A DNA stretch of 64,000 nucleotides, from assembly GCA_000711775.1 (NCBI GenBank), contig ARYC01000470.1:1-64000 (forward strand). The letters run 5' to 3'. Both the position numbers and the translations under genes were made by a program. This document shows positions 21,323 to 33,839 of the stretch, one piece after another. The notes under the pieces are model-generated. The model was not told the origin of the DNA. It did no database searches and saw only the letters and a list, made by a program, of their open reading frames with translations. Position 1 is the stretch's first letter; the number at the start of each line of letters is the position of its first letter. This stretch comes from Oxytricha trifallax (Eukaryota > Ciliophora > Spirotrichea > Sporadotrichida > Oxytrichidae).

Positions 21323-23620
21323 AGTATCTTATTTTATTTTGGAATTTAATTTGTCAAAGCTTTTAAAGGCAAAAATAATCAAGAAAAATTTCAGAAATTT
21401 TCTACTTAATTTATTTTACTCATTTTTGCTGCTTTAAAATGTAAATTCATTTGGTCTGAGTAAATTTTAGTTTGTAATTATACTTTTGAGTTTAAGTTTT
21501 ACTCTTCATCTAATTGAGCTTAGATGATCTGAAATGGTAGCAGTTTGCCTTAGAATTATTCTTGCAATATGTAAGGACTTTAGGACACTTTCATTATTAT
21601 TAAGTTAGGGACCTCAATTTCCTCAAGGACCTCAATTTTCTCAAGGTCCTCAATTTCCTAAAAAAACTCAGCATAAATAATATTTTGAAGTAATTTTTAT
21701 CTCTATGCAGTTTTCAATTTTTTTGAATAGAAAAATTATGTGGGTCTTGTTAGTGTGGTGTCGATCAATGTAGGTAGGACTGCCATAAAAGAAAAGAAAT
21801 CACTTTATTATTTCTTTTAATATCGATAACCTAACTTATTAAAGGAAGTTGCTAGCTTATTTAACAGATTAATCTTTTGCTATTGAGTATTGGTTGCACA
21901 CAAAAAGTTAATAAAATAAAAACTAAAGATAGAAATTGGCATGAGTTGAAATAAAGTGGACTAGAACTATATAGAATTTATCAAATGCTATGTCCTTCCT
22001 TCATTTTATGTCAAGATTTAGCTATTTAACTTAGTCATATAAAAGAAAGAGGTGAGAGAAGATGTAAGTCACAGGTGAGTTAATTTAAATTTTAAAACCG
22101 AATTCATAAATAATTATTTAATTGAGAGGGTCGATGGCACTTTCCCAAAGCAAATAAACAAAAAATGTAGTATATGTAATAAAATCTAATTTGCATGGAA
22201 ATGTCATATATTTAAAATGTTGATTATTATTTCTAATTCTTGAATTTCAAAAAATTAAGAGTAATTTTCTACGATATATTTTGGTTGCTGTGATTTAATT
22301 TCAAATTAATTATTACCTTATTATAATGACAAGTCAAAATAATAATTATGGATTATTGGTATTTTCAATTATAAAGTACCACTCCCAGACATATTTCACC
22401 AAACTGCTGGGTAAGTTTTCAGTATATAAGTTAATCAAAATGGCAAGAGAGCTATGGTCGCTTTTTTAATATAACAACTTTATTGTCAATATGACGATTT
22501 TCTCAGTTTCAAAATTATATTTAAAATAATTGTTTATTTCGAAGGTTCATTTCTGCATTTATTAGTCATTATTTTAATAAATTCATATTAAATTTATAAA
22601 AGAATCGCTTTAATATTTTTATTTTAAGAAATTACCCTAAACTTCCAATTTAATTTACATTTATTATTTTCACGTTTAACTTATACTTTAATATTATTTA
22701 AACTATATACAAATTAAAATAACTATAGATAAAAAATATTTTATACGAGTTATTGATGATCTATTATAATTATTTTCAATATTTATTAAATAAATATATA
22801 TATTTCTTTAGCAACAGTATTAATTTTTACCTAAAATTTAATTAAAGCTTGGAAAATTCGGAAATTATTAAAAGTTTAAGTTTGTTAATTAACTTTCTCA
22901 ATTGCTAAATTATCTCTATCATTATGCAAATTTAGATCATCATTAATCAAGTTACCTTAGCTTGTTTGATGCTCTTTTATTGAACTATTCTGTTTTACTC
23001 TATACTTTTTCGGTGATTATCTAATATTTAAATTATGTAGTCTTGTCCATTTCAGTGTTGACTTCTATTAATATCATTTCAAACTTGTGAATTACACCCA
23101 GCAGATGCTCATATTCTTGAGTAATAAAATCAATTTTTTTGCAAAAGAGCTAAGCTTTGCTGATTTTAATTAGAATGATTAAACTTTTAAGGAAATTTCT
23201 CATAAAAACTTTCTACAGTCCATGGACTAATTATTATTTCAGTTGTTTACTCAAAAATCTGGCAATGCTCGAATGGTCTATTTTGAAGGTATTATTTTTA
23301 TCTAATTTTATTATAGTATTGCAGTATTGCCTGTATTTAATTTAAGTTTAAAGCAATTGTTATATCGATAAATGGCAATCATCTAGTGAATTTCAAACCT
23401 TAGATCTAATTTAAAAGAACAGATCATCCAATCATGAACTAAACTGCCGCATCCACATTTCATCATACACATCTCTTTTAAGTGAATTCTATTTGAAAGT
23501 TTTCTTTTGAATTTAGGTTCGCAGTAGACTGTTTTATCTACCTTTGGCACTTAATCCTAGATAGATGACCAAATTAATTGCAATTATCTTTGACGACCTT
23601 CTCAATTAACTATAAGTAGC
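21323..23620. other. AT-rich stretch, no supported gene
   Basis: Apart from the 18-bp tandem repeat, only low-complexity AT sequence and chance-length open frames are visible. The right end of the proposed TBE-like element should fall in the first few hundred bases, but no C4A4-type end was found. Confidence 0.4.
21609..21662. repeat. Three tandem copies of an 18-bp unit
   Basis: The unit GG(A/T)CCTCAATTT(C/T)CTCAA occurs three times in a row with a few substitutions. It lies about 290 bp upstream of the transposase start. Function unknown. Confidence 0.75.
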
Positions 23621-23629
23621 TGTATTTTT

Positions 23630-23860
23630 AATAATAAATCCAACCTGAACTCAAAGATGTCTGAAGGATGTGTTAGGGTTCTACGAAGACCAGAATGTGT
23701 GGAACTAGCATCTAGCTCAACTAGAACGATGAAGGGAAGTTGATGATGATTGTAGATAGACAACCTGTTATCGTTGCTCAGTTTAATAGGTAGTGTATTA
23801 TAACAGGATCAGTATCAGTGTGATAGATGATTATCAAAGATACATGATAATCTTAATTTT
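23630..23860 (+). pseudogene. Short coding-like relic, unidentified
   Basis: GC content rises locally and one plus frame reads RCLKDVLGFYEDQNVWNQHL, then a TGA, then REVDDDCRQTTCYRCSVQQV. Composition is protein-like but too short for recognition. Flanks are AT-rich. Confidence 0.25.
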
Positions 23861-24282
23861 TGAACTTTAAATTAAATTTATTTATTATTCTTGATTGTAA
23901 TTGATTATCTTATTTTTGGAATATAGTTGTTTTCTATCCGAGCATTTATGTTGTAAATAATAAAAAAAATATATTATTTAAATAATAATTTTGCATTTCA
24001 TTATCTGCATAAATTTCAATATTTTAGCTTATAAAATCCATCAAAATTTATATTCAAAAATTGAGATAAAAATATCGAAGCATAATTTCAAAAGTAATTC
24101 GTAAAACAAGTTAATCGCCATTTATGTGAAGTAAATGAAACAAACTTTTTTTGTTTGAATAAGCATCATTTAATTTTATAAGTATGATATTTAGATATGA
24201 GAAATATCTTTAACAGTAAAAAATTTAGAATTGAAATTAATTTTAGGTATCTAAATTAATTTAGCTTTTGTATTCATTCAAT

Positions 24283-25900
24283 TCATTGCCAATTGTGCTC
24301 CATCTCTTTCTTTGATGGTTATTCACAGTAAAACTATTAAGCATCATTTTTAGATAAGCTGCTTAATCTTAACAGGCTTTTATGAGTTTCCCCTGGATTA
24401 GTTGCAATAACATCACTTAGCTTTAAGTTAATAGTACCTATGGTTCTTTGCCTTTCAAGCCAACTTAGCATATTTCCTTGCTATGTCTTAAGTAGTACCC
24501 ATACCTGTATTTAGTTACGTTTATGACTTATTTGACCCACACCAGCTGGTCTACTATTCTAAATAAAGTATAATTTAAGATTCAAATTCTATTTATCGTT
24601 ATCCTATAACTAGCAAGAAAGCGATTTCATCTACAAACTTCTGCCCATCAGTCCACAAAAAAGAAATTTCATTGTCTTGAAGATCTTCAACTCTTTGCTT
24701 GTTTAAACTTTTTATTCCCTTTGTTTTGTAGTTTAAGAAATTGCTATCAGTATTTGTTTCATTTGGATAAAGGTAATCCATTTCTAAATCATCAAATTTT
24801 CATAACAATAAATACTTATTATTCACAATGACTTTCCGAACATTATTTTTAAAAATTACAATTTACAGCAATTGATGTCATAACTTTATCTAATTGAGAA
24901 CTTATACTCTTCTTCTTTTCCAAATTCTTTATTGATTACATGTATATATATTAAACTTTTTATTTTTAATTTTAGGCTTTGAATTCTTTTATCATTGTCT
25001 TTGGGTTGCATATACACATTTTTCTTTTGCTTATTTTGAATTAATTTGGTTATCTTGCATTAATTTTTCCATAGAGTATTTTGTATTTATCTGAAATTAC
25101 TTGTAAGACTTCATAGCTTTACTGATTAATTCGAGACATGCAAATTCTTTCTCTATATTATTGAATATTTTGTATACAAAATAGATTTAAATTCGCTTCA
25201 ATTGTCAAATTTTTGAAAACTTTATTAATTTGGCATTTTAGTAACTGGTTATTTCAAAGTCTAAATTGATTTTTTTTGCTAAAATCGCTGTCTTATAAAA
25301 ATATTAGAACGAATTCTTTAGATTTATTTATTGATTTCAATAATTTTTGAGTATGATGTTAAGTGATAATTGAGTTCAGCTTGCTCTTTAATTTAATTCT
25401 CATGGTATGAAATCCTCTTGTCAGGCCTAAAACGTATTCACTTATTCAAATTATTGCTTAAAATTCTGAAGTTTATCACAATCTACGTATATATCCTGGA
25501 ACTCACTATATAACACTCTATGTCTTATGATTATGGTGTCATCTTTTGTTTGAGCATTTACTAATTTACTTTCGATTAAGAAGTTTATGTTCTATTACTG
25601 TGACTTTTCCAGTTCAAAGTGTGAATTGTACTAATTTATCGGCATGTGTAGAAGTAGTCTTTAATTTCCTAAATTTGGACCCTTAAAGTATTCCTCAATT
25701 CTCTAATACTTTTTTGCGTTAAATTTTTATGTGTTCACTCATATCCTTGATAGTTTTCACAATAATTATTACTTCAATGTCTGCGCAATATTTAAAAATC
25801 TTAATTTTTCTTGTTATTATAATTAGATTGGTTTATTTCTTTTCACTAAATAATTATCCATAACAAAAGTAATTCTTATATTTTTATTTTTAATTCTTTA
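24283..25900 (-). pseudogene. Decayed gene of about 500 codons, unidentified
   Basis: A chain of minus-strand frames with charged, helical composition covers this stretch. In order they include KIKIFKYCADIEVIII, YFKGPNLGNQRLLLHMPIN, DTIIIRHRVLYSEFQDIYVD, RISYHENQIKEQAELNYHL, ERICMSRINQQSYEVLQVI, MDYLYPNETNTDSNFLNYK (ATG 24781), ISFLWTDGQKFVDEIAFLLV and WLERQRTIGTINLKLSDVIA, ending at TGA 24285-24283. Frame changes lie near 25740, 25430, 25215, 24790 and 24540. The segments succeed each other without gaps, which chance open frames would not be expected to do. I recognise no family. It could be a decayed mobile-element gene or a gene split by short eliminated sequences. Confidence 0.4.
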
Positions 25901-27599
25901 TTTTATAATTTTATTGTTAATTCCTTTTATTTTTATTTTATATTTTTGAATATTTTAAATTAAACTATCCCAATATTTATAATTTACTTTGGGGTTAATT
26001 ATATGACTCCTTATTACTATTTATAATAATTTGAAACGTTTTTCTTTTCTCTTTAGAATAAAAGAATGTTAGTACTGATCATGTTAATACTTTTCAAATG
26101 AAAACTCTTTTTTAATAAACTTTTCCTAAATAATTTCTATCTTTTTATTATGATTCAATAGCTGCTGTTATTTATAATTCAGGGAAATTTCTAAGGATTG
26201 TATAAAATCAACCTGGAAAATAAACTTTTAAATCCTCTTAGGTTATTTAAAGGTTTATACATTTAAACCTTTCCAGTAATTTAAAAAAGATATTAAACAT
26301 TAAATCAGAGTTTTTAAATAATTTTTAGTAATTTTAAAAATCTTTCATATACATTATTTTTAAGTTCATTTCAAATTTATATCATTTGGCGTTTGTTTAA
26401 CCTTTATATTCAGCTTAAATAAAGTAGAGTAGGTATATAATTTTATAAAGTATAAGAAACCACTTTAAGTTAGTCTTCTTTAGGGCTATCAATTAGAATA
26501 ATAATTATCATTCGTCATAAGAGGTTAAAAATTTATTAAATAACTTTATTATATCTTTTATTATGGGCCCTAATTAAATACTGAAATGTTTAATATAACA
26601 AACAGTGAATTTAATTTAAAAAATTTTTTAATATAAATTAATATACCCACTTTAAATGATACTCGAATTCTTAACTTATCAATTTGAGTTTAGTGCTTTT
26701 AGGTTAAATACTATATGCAAAAACTATCCGCTCGCATAACTTTTTTCAATTATTTTATTTTTGAACAATATATGATTTGAAAATTATTCATTAGTTTAAT
26801 AGCTTTTTTACTAATTAAATTGGTAACAAGCGCGGATATTTAATCAGCACATATAATCTGCTCAGAATTTTTATCCGGGTAATACTTACCTAAATTTAAT
26901 GAAGAATAAATTATGAATGAAGAGTTTAATTTAAGATTTTTTATTTCTTAATAAATTTGAAAAAGTCTTTTTTTCTAATAAAACTTATATTTTATATATA
27001 AAACTCTTTGGGATTAATGAATCTCTTACATTTTTTTATTTTCTAGTGTAAACTTACAAAAAATATTAGATGGTTTTCATTTAATGCTTGCAGTTGAATT
27101 ACCTCATTACATTAATATGCTTCTATCTATAGGAAAATTAATAAAATTTAAGTATCTCCCTATAAAATTAAATATAATTCTATGACAAAATATAAAATTA
27201 CTTTTATGTTAGTGTAATAATAATTCTCCTCGAAGGGACATTGTTTGTTTTAAATTAAAAATATTTCAAATTAAATAAAAGTAATGTTTATAATAAAGTT
27301 AAAACGAAATCTATTTGAATGAGACAATATAGAATTTTTATTTATTGAGCTATTGATTATATATTATTTTTTTAAAAATTGACATATTAGAATCTGGTCA
27401 ACTTGTTTATTTTTTATTGCTTTCTTCGAAATCAATTGATTATAGATTCTTTGAAGACCCTCTTTATTATGAGATTTATTGAAAATTTAGTGAAATTGAC
27501 AATATAAATAGAAAAGCAAATATAGATTTAGAAAAACTTATTATGCAAAATAGAAAAGAATATTCAAGAGCATCTTTACAAACAAACCACTTTCCATCG
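25901..27599. other. AT-rich stretch, no gene seen
   Basis: Very AT-rich sequence with no motif, inverted repeat or family match. Open frames here consist of Ile, Asn, Lys, Phe, Tyr and Leu, as expected for random AT-rich DNA. Confidence 0.4.
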
Positions 27600-27785
27600 A
27601 ATAAATCGGCATCTGCATACCGAAATTTCTACAAGTTGGTTTTTATACTCCTTTAGTGAACTACCTTTCCAGCTCTTTTAGTATTCTTACCAGCACCAAC
27701 TCCTAAAAGTAAAAAATAAGTTAGATATCCTTTTTGTAACTTGCATTAATCTTGAGTGAACAGGTTTTTCTTCGTCGCCATCTTA
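27600..27785 (-). pseudogene. Gene fragment with a short intron, paralogue 1
   Basis: On the minus strand a short exon reading DGDEEKPVHSRLM ends in a 32-nt intron (27744-27713) that starts GCAAGTTAC and ends TTTTAG. The next exon reads GVGAGKNTKRAGKVVHQRS. The same exon-intron-exon arrangement recurs at 32576-32790 and 59230-59480, with the intron at the same place. The upstream part is cut off by the foldback element at 27784. The GC donor is unusual, though a second copy shares it. Function unknown. Confidence 0.45.
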
Positions 27786-28240
27786 AGTTTCGGGGGGGAA
27801 GTTTCCTGCCCCAAAAGGTAGTTTCCTGCCCCCAAAATTAAATTTTATGTTTCTTGCAATAAATTAATAGGAACAAATAAATTTCAGTTTCAATAACTAT
27901 AACCATATATTATACAACATTTATTATTATATAATTTTCAAGGTACATAATTATTCTTTATCAAATTATATATTACTGACAAGGCTAAAATAAGTGTTTT
28001 TTTTATTAATTAATGTAATTTTCATTAAATTTTAAATTGGTTATCAAGGTAGAAATGATATTTGAAGCTAAATTTTAAAAAAAACTACATTATAATTGAT
28101 GATAAAGATTCTTTGAAAATTATAAAAATTACATATTTTTTTGTATGGGGCAGGAAACTACCTTTTTGGGGGCAGGAAACTTCCCCCCTTGGGTGCATAT
28201 AAAATTTCGGGGCAGGAAACTTCCCCCCCCCCCTAAGTTT
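27784..28240. repeat. Foldback element with G/C-run ends (GGGGCAGGAAACT units)
   Basis: The left side has two units of AGTTTCCTGCCCC preceded by a G7 run (27791-27832). The right side has three inverted units GGGGCAGGAAACT followed by C6 and C12 runs (28145-28233). The centre is about 300 bp of plain AT sequence. The result is an inverted-repeat element of about 455 bp with ends unlike any other repeat in the window. It sits at the broken edge of the gene fragment at 27600-27785, so it was probably inserted there. Confidence 0.75.
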
Positions 28241-28479
28241 CTATAATTATCTATTAATTATTTCACATTAATTAAATTTTACTTATTATAAGTTAGACTA
28301 ACTAAGCATTTTTATTTTTTATCTAAGTTGTTTGCTTTCAACAGCTTACTGTTAAGTAAAAAATTATAGACATCCTTATAGATGCGATTCCAAACATTTT
28401 TAAAGCTTAAATCATTTAATGCTTATGTAACTGGATTTATAAAACAAGACTCTGCTCTCAAACAATTTACTTCCAAAAT

Positions 28480-29345
28480 GATTTAACTTATCTAAGTAAG
28501 TAATTGTAGACTAACTTTATTTCTGTTTACTTTTTCTTTCTCGATCTTAATTGATTCCAAAGTTTTTTAACTCATTAAGGCCATTAGATTTTATCTTTTT
28601 ACCTTGAAGACAAATCTATACACCTGGCAAGTTTAAAATGGGAAGGTCCTAAGAACATAATTGCAATATTCATTTACCTAATCTTCCTCATTGATAATTC
28701 CCTCCTATAGTAAGATGCATTCTCGAGCATTATCACTCTAGATGCAAGCCAGTTTTAATTTTTAACTTTCAAGCTATTGGATTATTTGTTGAATGAATTA
28801 ATAAACAGTTTAACTAATAGTTTTTACTTTAATTATGACATAAGAAGCTGTATTTTTGCTTGATAAAACTGATAAGATACTAATAGAATCAAATTTCTTA
28901 GACTAAGTGCTGTGATTTAGGGAGCTTTTTATATCCATGTTTTTTATCTATCAATGTATCTATTGGGGCTTTCGTCGATATTTATAATTGTCTTATCATC
29001 AAAGAAATTTTGTATGTAAATAAAGCAGCAATCTGTCGTTGTAATTTTAATTTTACTTCATTTACTCTTGAACTCAGTTAACACTAATTTCTGAAGCTAT
29101 TTTTTGCGTAAGTTTTCAAGTAGATTCTTATGAACAAGTTTGACACTGTTTTGTAAGTATATAGTTTGACAATATCTTGGACGTCCTTACAACTTTCAAT
29201 AATTTTATTTGCATTTATATACAATTTAATAGCATTAATTACTGTCTTTTTCTGTTCTAGGCATTGGCTTTAGCTTTGTTGACTCCTATTCGTTTTGGTG
29301 ATCATTATGTTATTCATCAAGTTCAAGACCTTCAAAAAAATTTGA
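28480..29345 (-). pseudogene. DD34E-type transposase relic with altered catalytic residues
   Basis: Minus-strand frames read KTVINAIKLYINANK-like helices, then ATG-less INIDESPNRYIDRQKTW with the first Asp near 28975. Further on, VIMLENASYYRRELS and MNIAIMFLGPSHFKLARC (28600-28725) align with LILLDNAPHHRSQS and LALAIMFLGPYHYRIAPVE of the 2277-4033 transposase. The second Asp is Glu here, and the Glu is Asp (CIDLSS), so the enzyme would be inactive. Several TGAs and frame changes occur. It belongs to the same family as the 2277-4033 gene, not to the TBE family. Confidence 0.65.
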
Positions 29346-30000
29346 GGGCGTTCAAACTTGGAACATCTAGTCTTAATGATTGTGATTTATCTATATAAAA
29401 TTTTAGAATAAGTGTAAATTTAGAAGAAATTAAGTTTTAAACCCATTCGTGGCAGATACTATAATCTCTGCCCTGTTTTTAATTAACTTTTTTAATAAAC
29501 TTTTTTTAATCACATTTATTTATTCTTTACTTACTGTAAATCAAGAATCTCAAAAAACAATTTTTAATATCATAGTTCTATTAGGATTTATCACTAATCC
29601 TTTTTGCTTTTTTTGGGGTGCCTTTTTTGAATCCTTAATTAATTTTTTTAGGGAATATTTTTTTTTATAAACAAAAATAAGAACAATGTTCTGAATCCTT
29701 CTAGAAATATTCCGAAATCTATTAAGAATTATTCAAAGTTAATTTAGTATTATTCAAAATACATGACTAAAAATTACCTGAAAATTATCAGAAAAAATTG
29801 TTAACGGGACTTTTATTGAAATCATTGTCTCGCCGAGATTATTATCTAAAAGTTTATTTTGATTGTAGTAGTAATTGAATTATACAAATATAATAAAATA
29901 ACATTATAATGGATTCTTAAAATAAAGATAATTCAAACTAGAAGATCAGACTTCAAGAATGCTAAAATTCTTGAAGTTTTTGAACTTGATAATTGATATA
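29270..30000 (-). repeat. Dispersed block B (homologue of 19300-19990)
   Basis: About 500 bp match block A closely, including TTCAAACTTGGAACATC and CTCTGCCCTGTTTTTAATTAAC. Weaker similarity continues to about 30000. On its downstream side it carries a trace of the transposase end (NFFEGLELDE against NYFGGFEFNE), so gene sequence travelled with it. The open frame 29449-29670 lies inside the block and is not a gene. Confidence 0.65.
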
Positions 30001-31055
30001 ACATTTTCAACTATGCATAGCTTAAGTTGAATTTTTTACTAAGCATATCATGAAGAACATTGTGAATATTAATTAGATTGTTAGCCCTCTCTTTGAATAA
30101 GGTAAGCTGTTTTATCCTATTTAGCCTACTTTTATTATTCTTGAAGTATTATTCACAACTAGTAGAACCTTTACTGACCTGCAAACTACTAATAAAGGAT
30201 GTAACCTGATATTCTAAAGTATCCTTCATAGATTAACTTAAGCTTTCTCGTTGATTATAATTGTTGATAAGTTAAATTTCTAGATTGAAACTATATCCTT
30301 GTATCATTTTGCAATAAAAAATTCTCTTAACACTGTTAACATTCTATTTTAAACCTAATTTCTTTCCTAGTTTTATTGTGGATTGGTTTTTTTTAATAAG
30401 TTTATTAGGATCCTAATTTTTATAATCTAGTACTATTTAAAGATTTTTTGTGATTGTTTTTTTAAGTTCATCAATTTTTTGTTGATTATATTATATTATT
30501 GTTATGAAATGACCTTCGATATGAGAATAACTAAGTAAATTTGAGGATAGGTATACTATAGCATCAAACTTATTTAAAATTCAGTCTCTTATTTATCTGG
30601 AGATGGTTCCATCATCTTTTTTTAATCTTCTTTTCATTTATATTTCTTAGAAAAAAGTCAGTGATTTTCGTTTTCAAGTTTCTTAATTGATTCATCTATG
30701 TTTGTGGATATGAAAGTCTCGCAGGAAGTAAATTCTCAATATAGAATTATGTTTTCGCAAAAGTTATTCTTAATACCAAAGATTCCCTATTTAATTTTAG
30801 TAGCTTAAAATATAATTGATAACTAATTAAATTTGAATATTTATTTTAAACAAACGAAAACATTTACTTCAAAAAGAAACGCAGAGTAGATCTGAAAGAA
30901 TGTTATCCAAATCAGATAAAATATTTGAAAAAAAAGGAACTTTATGAGTTTTTAACCTAGGTTAGCAATGCCTACCTTCCAAAATTAACGTGTACAATTG
31001 TTTATTTCTTGAAGGCCATCATAAATAGAGAAAAAAATGTAAAATAATACTATTT
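30001..31055. other. AT-rich stretch with possible coiled-coil remnants on the minus strand
   Basis: Near 30640-30690 a minus frame gives DESIKKLENENH, and neighbouring frames are Lys/Glu-rich. The remnants are short and broken and may belong to the element that carried block B. No clear gene is visible. Confidence 0.25.
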
Positions 31056-31059
31056 AAAA

Positions 31060-31700
31060 TTTATAGTACCTCAAACTAAACGAAACAAAAATAACTGCCA
31101 TTCTAAAATTATAGGTCAGATGGCATACAAATTTATTTAGTGTGCTCAGCAAATGCAAGCCCTGACGTTACTACTGAATGAGTGCAATTGGCTGAACTTA
31201 GACTAGCAGTGAAATTATTATGTTATAATGACAAATGATCCCTAATGGACAATTGTTATGGTTTAAAAGGCAAAAGAAGGCAGAAGGGGTCGCCTTAATA
31301 AAACTTATAATTTGATTATGGGAATGATGCCAGAGTTCGTCCAAAGCCCTGAATGATTCCCTCTAATAGTAGTAAGATTAGGAATTTATATTCATTTGCT
31401 TAGCTTAAAAGGGAAGATCTTCATTTCTGCTCAAGCCATCTTCTTAAAGAAAGAAATGATAAAAATAAATTGAAGAGGTCTTATATGAAAAAGTCTAGCT
31501 GAATTAAAGTAAATAGAAGTATTTCCAGTAGAATTAAAGAGTGAGACAAGAATAGGGATAACTACAAGATCAGCTCGAAGAGCTCAACGATTTCAAGACT
31601 ATCTTTATGAACTTGCATTAAGCTGGTATTATAAATGAGTATGGTCACCCCATGATGCAACGTCCCTCCTTCATGATATGAATAAAAACTTACAATGAAT
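31060..31700 (+). pseudogene. Degenerate coding block, unidentified
   Basis: GC content is raised and one frame reads QMAYKFIQCAQQMQALTLLL, then MTNDPQWTIVMVQKAKEGRR and GRLNKTYNLIMGMMPEFVQS. After a TGA it continues as VRLGIYIHLLSLKGKIFISA. Further on, a shifted frame gives RSARRAQRFQDYLYELALSW. Composition is protein-like but no family was recognised. TGAs near 31195 and 31355 and a frame change near 31480 mark it as broken. Confidence 0.4.
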
Positions 31701-32575
31701 AAATTGGTGAGAAGAGAGTGAGTTGAAGAATTATTAAATAATTAATTTAAAATCAAAAATAAAATATTTACCCTTGTTAACTTTTCCAAATATATTAATA
31801 TGGTTGCATCTTTTCTCTTCATACATAAGCTCTGTAGAGTACTTCCTGTGACACTTTTGGAGAAAAAACTTTTGTTATTTTTTGCAGAAGGTTTAATAGA
31901 ATGACTTGTTTAGTTCTTTTTGTGAATGTTGTGTTCAATCTTCCTTCTTTTATTATCAGATCCCTTAATTAATTGTTAAGCATTTTTCTTATCTGGATTC
32001 TGGTTCTTCTCTTTTTCTTTTCCCTCTTTCAATGTCAGGTATTTAAGTTTTTGTTCTCGAGGCTATATAAGTTTCAGTTTCATGAGTAAAACAAACCTTA
32101 TAGCTCCCTTTAGATTTTGCAGAAATTGAAGAACTAATTTACTGTTACTCTTTAACTATCTTAACATCTTCAATCTCACTAGAATCTGATGGAGGTATTG
32201 GCAAAAATCATTTCCTTACACTTGCATTTTTATTATTATATTATCAATATATTTCAGTTACAGTTGAAAAGCCTATCGTATTTTACTGCATATTTGAGTG
32301 TTTTATTAGTTTATATAAAGCATTTTGATTAAAATTTTATATACAACTAAATTTATAAATTTAGTTACACACATCTTAAATATAGTTTAATTAATGATTC
32401 TAACATAATAGAATATACTTAAATCCAGATAGAATTAACAATTCAAATAAGGAATTCTTAATAATCTAAGAATATTATTCATAGTTTATTATTTGGAAAA
32501 TTTAGTGAATTAATAATTTAATTAAAGTTAATCATAATACTTATTATACAATTAAAAAATGGAAATGTCGAATTA

Positions 32576-32790
32576 AGCGTTTCATCCTCTTGATCTTCAT
32601 CCTAATTAATCTCAAAGTCTTTTAAGTCCTCTCTTTGTGTGTCTCTGCGAGTGACCTATCCATTGGCATCTGTGATCTTACCAGGTAGAACCACTAAAAA
32701 TAAAAATTATGATATTATTTTTGTAACTTGCATTTTAAGTGAGTGCTGTACTTCTGTCTGTGTCTGATTCATACGAATACTTTTTAATAT
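32576..32790 (-). pseudogene. Gene fragment with a short intron and acidic tail, paralogue 2
   Basis: A minus-strand exon (YESDTDRSTALTQN) is followed by a 38-nt intron (32731-32694; GCAAGTTAC...TTTTTAG). The second exon reads LPGKITDANGQVTRRDTQRE and ends in an acidic segment (INQDEDQEDET). Intron position and the PGK(I/T)T block match the fragment at 59230-59480. Function unknown. Only this end of the gene is recognisable. Confidence 0.5.
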
Positions 32791-33099
32791 ATAAAGTTTT
32801 TGATTAAATTTATCAATTCCCTATGAATCATTATTCTAAATAAAAATTAGTTGATGATAAATCATTATAAATGAACTATTAGGTGCTTAACAATATTCTA
32901 TTGTTAGCATATATTTCTATGTATAATTCTCAAGATTTTACATATTTTTGATTATTTAGTCATATATTATGCACAAGTTTTGTGTGTAACTAAATTTGAA
33001 AATATTATCACCACATGAAAATTATAATAAATTAACAAAAATAAATAAAAATTAAAAAGCTGAAATATCAATATGGAGTGCATATAAATTTCATAAAAA

Positions 33100-33365
33100 T
33101 CATTGATTATTTAGATTCTTACTGATAACTCCTCTTTTCATTTATAACCTCAAGAAGTTGTAACATCTCGTTGATGAATTCATCGCTACTCTGAATGAAG
33201 CTCAATTTCTCGAGATGTTTTATTATGTTGACTGTAGCTTTCCAGTTAACCCGTATTTCTATGAAAGTATAGTCTGGAGTTTATAGAATTCCATAATTGT
33301 TTCATTTCCAGGAAGTCTTTCTGGAACTATATTGCTTGCTCGACGGTATCTTGACAACCTTATAT
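33100..33365 (-). pseudogene. Short coding-like relic, unidentified
   Basis: The minus strand reads SRYRRASNIVPERLPGNETI and, after a frame change, WKATVNIIKHLEKLSFIQSS then DEFINEMLQLLEVINEKRSY. The pieces are helical and have more GC than the flanks. No family was recognised. Confidence 0.3.
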
Positions 33366-33839
33366 ATAGAGAATGAGCAAAAATTTGAGTAGATTTTCAA
33401 AATATAATCAAATAATCAATCATTTTATCACGCTATTTTAATATTTATTCTTTTAATCTAATTAAAGAGCATCTATCTCAAAATTTTGAATATTTTTAGT
33501 TACATGCCAAATAAATATGATTAAATAATCAAACATTAAACTTCTAAATATAAATGAAATTAGGTATTCCTGCAAATTAGAGTTTATTTAAATAGAGATT
33601 AAAAATAAAATATAAATCTAGTGTGTGATCTAAATCATCCTGATTATTATAAAATTTTTATGTTCAAAATAATAATTATAATTTCTAATATTAAGTTATC
33701 TTTATAATATTTTAAGAATGAATTTTCATTAGTAAATTACTTAAATTCATTTATTTCGAGATAGATACTCTTTAATTAGATTAAAAGTATTAATATTAAA
33801 ATAGATTGAATAAATGATTGATTATTTGATTATATTTTA

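Noticed and set aside
29449-29670. Phe-rich ORF as a membrane protein
   Set aside because: It lies inside dispersed block B, which is non-coding in the homologous copy at 19300-19990.
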